DNA from: Planctomycetota bacterium | GTDB lineage: Bacteria > Planctomycetota > Phycisphaerae > Sedimentisphaerales > Anaerobacaceae | Reading direction: 5' to 3' | Assembly (NCBI GenBank): GCA_022563885.1 | Contig: JADFMM010000003.1 | Location: 1 to 64,000 of the forward strand | Length of the DNA stretch: 64,000 nucleotides | Part shown: positions 60,112-64,000 of the stretch, in pieces | Numbering within the stretch: position 1 is the first letter of the stretch | How the letters are laid out: every line of letters starts with the position of its first letter | Position numbers and translations under genes: made by a program | Notes under the pieces: model-generated | Databases searched by the model: none | Seen by the model: the letters and a program-made list of their open reading frames with translations, nothing else | Told to the model about the DNA's origin: nothing

Positions 60112-60506
60112 GCGTTCAGTCTGTCTGACACGGTGGTTCCACGGTCAGGTTCTACGCCCGACACCGAGACGCTGGGTGACTGAGCGTTTGTCACTGTCTA
60201 TGGAAGGATGTGATGATGAGAAGTTTTTGTTAGCGTGTGATCCACATGAGAACGCCGGCCCGCAAAATTGAGATGGAGTAGGGCCCCTCAAGGAACTCAA
60301 TGCCGGGTGTTCTCTAGGATCGGAGGGTTGTCCCTGTGGGACTCGCAGCAGGAGTGAGGACTCCGTCGAGAGTGTGACGTTTGGGTTGAGAATGCGCCCG
60401 GATGGCATCGTTCTGGGCATGTGGCGTTTGGCGGACAATTCTGCCGGGAGTAGGAGCCGCTTTGGATGTGTGATGAAAAGGAAGAAGACCATTATTAAGG
60501 AGAATA
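60112..60506. other. 395-base spacer before the exported-protein cluster
   Basis: No gene is supportable here. Short frames on both strands lack start signals. An AAGGAG directly before 60507 belongs to the next gene. The promoter of the cluster could lie here, though no box pair close to consensus was found. Confidence 0.4.
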
Positions 60507-61652
60507 ATGATGAAAAGGGTGATGGATGTATTGATGGTGGGAGCCCTCTGCTGGGGGAGCGTCGTAACGGCACAGTCGACTGTAGACGTCGCTAATCGGG
60601 TGAACTCGAATTTGGCGCAGACCACCAGTGTGGTTGGCGGAGGCGATTCCAATTCCGACTCGGATGCGATCGCTATTGCCGAAGGTGGCGTGGGTATCGG
60701 CTTGAGTGATTCATTCTCGAATTCCGGAGTGAGTATCAGTACCACCACCAACGTAAGGGGTAGGACCTTTCCTCTTGGCACGGTGCCGGCCTATTTGCCC
60801 CTGTGGCAACACGGAGGCTGGGGTACGGTGAAGGGCTACTTTGCCAATGGCCCGACCTCCGAAGATAGGGTCTACGAACGAACCTTTAATCCCGGCGATG
60901 CCGAAGACATGGATCAGTTGAGGGGGGTGCTGACCGCCATTCCGCACACGGGTGTGTTTTCAATGGCCGGCGGTCTGTGGAACGGCGTCACGAAGATGTT
61001 CGGGGGTCCGGATCGCTTTCACCACGGACGCGGGTTCGAGATCGCCAACTCGATCATACGTCACCGTCGCCATCACGGTAAGCCACTGATGGTCTTCATT
61101 GACAGCGAGATCGACAAGAAGATCCTGTTTAAGGCGGGCTATGCCTACATTGGGAAGATCAGCGTCGAAGGCAAGTACAGTCGCAACTGGGACCAGGTCT
61201 ACAACGCCGCGATCGCGGAGGCCCTTCCCTGGAATGTCGACATCCTGCTGGTTTCCGGTGGCATGAAGGGTGTGACCGTGGGCTCCAATTCCGCCTATCC
61301 GAATGCCTCGATGGGCTACAGTCAGTTGAACTACTCCCTCTCTCTGGGCGGCAGCCATGCCAAAGGCGTCACCGAGGGTAAGGGCAAGCCCGTGTTGAGT
61401 GCCGAGGCATTTCGCTTTAGTCCCCGCTTGGGACGCAAGCAGAGATTGCCAAGGCAGTTCTATAGCAGGCTGGTGGCCCGATACGCGAAGGCGCAGGAGA
61501 AAAGCCTTCAGGTGCCTTCGGCCTATGTGACTCCGACGACAGGCATCCGTGGAGTGGCCATCAGCAACGAACTCATGCAGATGGCTGGGTTCAAGCAGAG
61601 TGAGGCCCAGCGGATCGACTATGTCCAAGCGACTCAACAAGCTCAACCTTAG
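60507..61652 (+). CDS. Exported protein of unknown function, cluster gene 1
   Basis: AAGGAG precedes two successive ATGs (60507 and 60510). The 381-residue protein has a signal peptide (VMDVLMVGALCWGSVVTAQ), a Ser/Asn/Asp/Gly-rich section of about 60 residues (NLAQTTSVVGGGDSNSDSDA, IAIAEGGVGIGLSDSFSNSG), then a folded-looking domain with YLPLWQHGGWGTVKGYF, IANSIIRHRRHHGKPLMVFI, DQVYNAAIAEALPWNVDILL and VSGGMKGVTVGSNSAYPNAS. I do not recognise the family. The two following genes encode low-complexity exported proteins, so this larger one may be their accessory or anchoring factor. Confidence 0.75.
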   Translation: MMKRVMDVLMVGALCWGSVVTAQSTVDVANRVNSNLAQTTSVVGGGDSNSDSDAIAIAEGGVGIGLSDSFSNSGVSISTTTNVRGRTFPLGTVPAYLPLWQHGGWGTVKGYFANGPTSEDRVYERTFNPGDAEDMDQLRGVLTAIPHTGVFSMAGGLWNGVTKMFGGPDRFHHGRGFEIANSIIRHRRHHGKPLMVFIDSEIDKKILFKAGYAYIGKISVEGKYSRNWDQVYNAAIAEALPWNVDILLVSGGMKGVTVGSNSAYPNASMGYSQLNYSLSLGGSHAKGVTEGKGKPVLSAEAFRFSPRLGRKQRLPRQFYSRLVARYAKAQEKSLQVPSAYVTPTTGIRGVAISNELMQMAGFKQSEAQRIDYVQATQQAQP

Positions 61653-61816
61653 AATAGCTGACATGAAGGGTATGATAATCCGCCTATGTGCGGTCCTGGG
61701 GGTGGAGAAAGGAGGATGCGTGCCAAGCAGTCTTGTGAGTTGCATGCCTGTCGCGAAAACGCAGTAGCGTCGGGTAACTTATTAGGAACGTTTCACATTA
61801 TCAAAGGAGTATGACT

Positions 61817-62416
61817 ATGTCACGAGTAACGATTGCAGTATTGACAGTATTGTTGATGTCCTCTGCGGCCTCGGCCCAGGGATCTATAAGTCAGGCTCAG
61901 CTTCAATTAGGTGAGCTTGAGAACCTGGTTGCCATTAGTCACGGCGCGAGCGGGTTGAGCGTCACGAGTCTGGATATTGGCAACCACCAGATAATCGATG
62001 CTTTTCACGACACATCTGCGAGTCAATCCCAGACTGGCTTCCTCCTGCAAGTCGCCAATGCCGAGGCCGACAGCGGATTAATCGTTGTCCTTCAGGCGCT
62101 TGGCACTGGAGGTCTTCAGGCTCAGGTGGTTGGCATTGGTCACGCGTCCATGGGGCAGGCCCAGACCCAAAGCCTGTTCGGTGTGCAGTCGGTCGCTAAG
62201 GATCCAATATCTGGTGCCGCCAGCGGCACAGCGTTTCAGGTCGGGACTCTCCATAGCTCTCAGTTTGGCGAAAACACCGCTGCTGTGTCGCATCAGACTT
62301 CGAATATTACCACCTTCCAGGTCTCCACTTACGTGGGTGATGCCGGCGACGGGGGTGTCGTCGGAAGCAGCGTGCTTGGGTTCACTGAGCAGACGCAATC
62401 AGTTTCAGTACTGTAA
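61817..62416 (+). CDS. Exported low-complexity protein, cluster gene 2
   Basis: The ATG at 61817 lies eight bases after AAAGGAG; an ATG two codons earlier is too close to it. The 199-residue product has a signal peptide ending in SSAASAQ and a mature part rich in Gln, Gly, Ser, Ala and Val, with no cysteine and few charged residues. Several stretches resemble the curlin pattern Q-x-G-(x)-N-x-A-(x)-Q, best seen in QFGENTAAVSHQ (residues 149-160) and QLGELENLVAIS (30-41). It also shares a GLSVTSLDI motif (46-54) with the next gene. It may form extracellular fibres, but this is inference. Confidence 0.75.
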   Translation: MSRVTIAVLTVLLMSSAASAQGSISQAQLQLGELENLVAISHGASGLSVTSLDIGNHQIIDAFHDTSASQSQTGFLLQVANAEADSGLIVVLQALGTGGLQAQVVGIGHASMGQAQTQSLFGVQSVAKDPISGAASGTAFQVGTLHSSQFGENTAAVSHQTSNITTFQVSTYVGDAGDGGVVGSSVLGFTEQTQSVSVL

Positions 62417-62611
62417 TTTATGATGTCTGCAAGGGCCACGGCCCATGCAGTCGTCGGTGGGGGAGCCCGGGATCCGGTCCTTGATAGATTAAGGGTCGAG
62501 ATCCTGGGGGACTCCCCTCACCCCTGTCGTGAAGGCTGGCTGGTCCCCATTGAGCGTGGTGGCCACAGCAGACGAAGCGAGAGAGGGTTTTTGATGAAAG
62601 GAGTGACAACA

Positions 62612-63142
62612 ATGCACAAAGTATTTTTATCTCTCATGCTAGTGCTCTCATTATCCACGGTGGTCTCCGCGCTGGTCAGTCAAGACCAGGTGGTAAGTAT
62701 AGGGGCTGCCAACGGTGTCCTCATCGGAGGTCCCGACTTTTCCTTGGGGACCAGCACGAATCTCGTCCAAGTCTCAGCCCTACAGCAGACCAGTTCTGCC
62801 AATGACCGTACTCACCTATTCCAGTATGAAGATGGCACGCTCTATCAGACCGCCTATGCTGCGGGTTCGGGTGGCGTCTTCGGTGCGAACCAGGTCGGCA
62901 ACGCCCTTGGAGCTCAGGCCCAGCAGCAAGATGGTTCGGGCTCGGCAGACCAGGACCAGTTTCTGGGCGCGGCGCTCTCTCAGGGATTGAATGTGAGTGG
63001 ACCAGGGGCACAAGGGACCGTCGGCGCCATCGACGGCTATGTGGGTCATCAGGTTCAGGTGGCCGTGAGTCGAACGGGCATGAGTCTGAACATCTCCACG
63101 CTTGAAATCAGGGAGGCCGGCTCGATTCGTGTCGGATTTTGA
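62612..63142 (+). CDS. Exported low-complexity protein, cluster gene 3
   Basis: AAAGGAG lies eight bases before the ATG at 62612. The 176-residue protein has a signal peptide (FLSLMLVLSLSTVVSA) and a mature part rich in Gln, Gly, Ala and Ser (GANQVGNALGAQAQQQDGSG, SADQDQFLGAALSQGLN), with no cysteine. The GMSLNISTLEI motif near residues 156-166 echoes GLSVTSLDI of the preceding protein, so the two are probably distant paralogues. The composition suits a self-assembling surface protein. Two terminators follow. Confidence 0.75.
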   Translation: MHKVFLSLMLVLSLSTVVSALVSQDQVVSIGAANGVLIGGPDFSLGTSTNLVQVSALQQTSSANDRTHLFQYEDGTLYQTAYAAGSGGVFGANQVGNALGAQAQQQDGSGSADQDQFLGAALSQGLNVSGPGAQGTVGAIDGYVGHQVQVAVSRTGMSLNISTLEIREAGSIRVGF

Positions 63143-63172
63143 CCTTCCGTCGAAAAGGCGATGTGCGAGCAT

Positions 63173-63215
63173 AAAACAGGTCTTGAGGGGGGCGTCTTCT
63201 CAAGGCCTGTTTTGG
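63173..63215 (+). terminator. Terminator 1 after the exported-protein cluster
   Basis: AAAACAGGTCTTGAG at 63173-63187 pairs with CTCAAGGCCTGTTTT at 63199-63213 (15 pairs with one G-U) across an 11-base loop, and T-rich sequence follows (TTTTGGGTTTT). The flanking A/T arms would allow termination in both directions. Confidence 0.85.
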
Positions 63216-63320
63216 GTTTTGGGCATGCCGCGGCACGCGGTAAATTGGCGGGAAGACGGGCCGGGAGACCTCTCTCTCTCACCCTGCAATACATCACCGC
63301 TTTGAGCGACAACGTGAAGA

Positions 63321-63357
63321 CAGACCTTGAGGAATCCCCTCGAGGTCTGCCTTTTTT
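63321..63357 (+). terminator. Terminator 2 before smpB
   Basis: CAGACCTTGAGG at 63321-63332 pairs with CCTCGAGGTCTG at 63338-63349 around a five-base loop, and six T follow two bases later. It lies 105 bases after terminator 1 and about 70 bases before smpB. Either it is a backup for the cluster or it ends a short transcript that starts between the two. Confidence 0.9.
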
Positions 63358-63424
63358 GGGGCTGCGATGCACGTTCAATTTTGCCGAGCTTGCAAAAAAA
63401 ACGGCGTGCCGCTAGACTGTTTTC

Positions 63425-63904
63425 ATGGCAAGACCGAAGAAGGACAACAACAAGAAGTCTTCCGTGACGGTGAACAAGAAGGCCTACCGAAACTTCGAGA
63501 TCATTGACAAGTATGAAGCCGGCATGTCTTTGACCGGTAGTGAGGTCAAGTCGCTGCGCGCCGCAGCGGCGGACTTGGATGGGGCCTATGCCCGCATTCA
63601 AGGCAATGAGTGCTGGCTGGTCGGGGCCACGATAGCTCAATATGAACAGTCTGGGATCTACAATCATGAACCGACGCGAAAAAGGAAACTCTTGCTGCAC
63701 CGCAGGGAAATCGCCAAGATTCGGGTCAAGTTAGAACAACGGGGCTTTACCTTTGTGCCCCTCAAGATCTACTTCAATGATCGTGGCCTGGCCAAGACTC
63801 AAATCGCCTTGGTCCGCGGCAAACGACAGTATGACAAGCGTCAGACCCTGGCAGAGCGTGACCAGAAGCGCAGCCTCGATCGGGCTATGAAGAAGTACAG
63901 ATGA
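63425..63904 (+). CDS. smpB: SsrA-binding protein SmpB
   Basis: SmpB brings tmRNA to stalled ribosomes in trans-translation. The 159-residue protein has the OB-fold motifs KKAYRNFEIIDKYEAGMSLTG, GSEVKSLRAA and QYEQSGIYNHEPTRKRKLLLH, and the basic C-terminal tail (KRQTLAERDQKRSLDRAMKK) that enters the empty mRNA channel. No tmRNA gene was found in the window. The ribosome site is weak. Confidence 0.97.
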   Translation: MARPKKDNNKKSSVTVNKKAYRNFEIIDKYEAGMSLTGSEVKSLRAAAADLDGAYARIQGNECWLVGATIAQYEQSGIYNHEPTRKRKLLLHRREIAKIRVKLEQRGFTFVPLKIYFNDRGLAKTQIALVRGKRQYDKRQTLAERDQKRSLDRAMKKYR

Positions 63905-63926
63905 TATTTACGAGGCAAGGAGCACG

Positions 63927-64000
63927 ATGGGGATGGCTCAAGAAAAGAAATTGATTATTGACGATGACTGGAAAGAGGAGGCCAGAAAGGAAAAAGAGGT
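63927..64000 (+). CDS. Start of a DUF1844 family protein (partial)
   Basis: AAGGAG at 63917-63922 precedes ATGs at 63927 and 63933. The 24 visible residues contain KLIIDDDWKEEARKEKE, the usual opening of DUF1844 proteins (Ile/Val-Asp-x-Asp-Trp-Lys followed by a charged helix). These small proteins are common in planctomycetes and Deltaproteobacteria and have no known function. The gene leaves the window. It lies 22 bases after smpB and is probably cotranscribed. Confidence 0.65.
   Translation, partial: MGMAQEKKLIIDDDWKEEARKEKE

Noticed and set aside
1-64000. CRISPR array, rRNA genes, complete insertion sequence or prophage
   Set aside because: No regularly spaced repeats, rRNA sequence, transposase, integrase or phage structural gene was recognised in the window.

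Overview
The window (about 55-58% G+C by eye) comes from a Gram-negative, LPS-making bacterium. The strongest pointers are a single-gene SecD-SecF fusion, a UDP-GlcNAc pyrophosphorylase cut down to its uridylyltransferase half, lpxC and fabZ sequences that look like a fused pair, a DUF1931-type bacterial histone, and large intergenic spaces. Together these suggest the Planctomycetota or a neighbouring PVC-type phylum. That placement is inference: there is no rRNA or other decisive marker here. No rRNA, CRISPR array, prophage or transposase gene was seen. There are three tRNAs (Gln-UUG, Leu-UAA, Pro-UGG).

Layout. 1-7.4 kb: the end of an unknown gene, then on the minus strand an SGNH hydrolase, a DUF3616 exported protein, a LysM protein, secDF and yajC. 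7.6-14.1 kb: a Na/Pi cotransporter abutting rplU, a D-amino-acid-type aminotransferase, a TPMT-like methyltransferase, ymdB-like phosphodiesterase and rny. 14.8-16.9 kb: an ECF sigma factor, its membrane anti-sigma factor and an isochorismatase-fold hydrolase. 17.0-24.2 kb: an MsbA-like ABC exporter and an alpha-glucan trio (debranching enzyme, GH57, GT4). 24.8-29.6 kb is an accessory-looking region: a histone-fold gene facing a very acidic small protein, two different small inverted-repeat elements, a second GT4, a TauE-type exporter and a cold-shock gene with a clear promoter and terminator. 29.8-34.9 kb: a four-CBS protein, a frameshifted acyltransferase, an MscS channel, an outer-membrane barrel and a small membrane protein.

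35.2-49.6 kb is one long plus-strand block: glmU(short)-prs-rplY-pth, then rpsF-ssb-rpsR-rplI-dnaB, then bamA-ompH-lpxD-lpxC/fabZ-lpxA and a GnnA-like oxidoreductase. It joins translation, replication and nucleotide-sugar supply to outer-membrane assembly and lipid A synthesis. 49.6-51.6 kb carries parA-nusB-ribH on the minus strand. 52-59.6 kb holds a TPR protein, tRNA-Leu, threonine synthase, a HAD phosphatase, a secreted alpha/alpha-toroid-like protein, alanine dehydrogenase and tRNA-Pro. 59.8-63.2 kb contains a cluster of three exported proteins of unknown function, two of them Gln/Gly/Ala/Ser-rich and weakly curlin-like, closed by two terminators. The window ends with smpB and the start of a DUF1844 gene.

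The most notable observations are the 62-residue bacterial histone; a four-copy, about 190-250 bp inverted-repeat element family that sits at gene ends and in two copies reads in frame into the next gene; the lpxC/fabZ reading-frame break that a single +1 shift would heal; and the exported low-complexity protein cluster.
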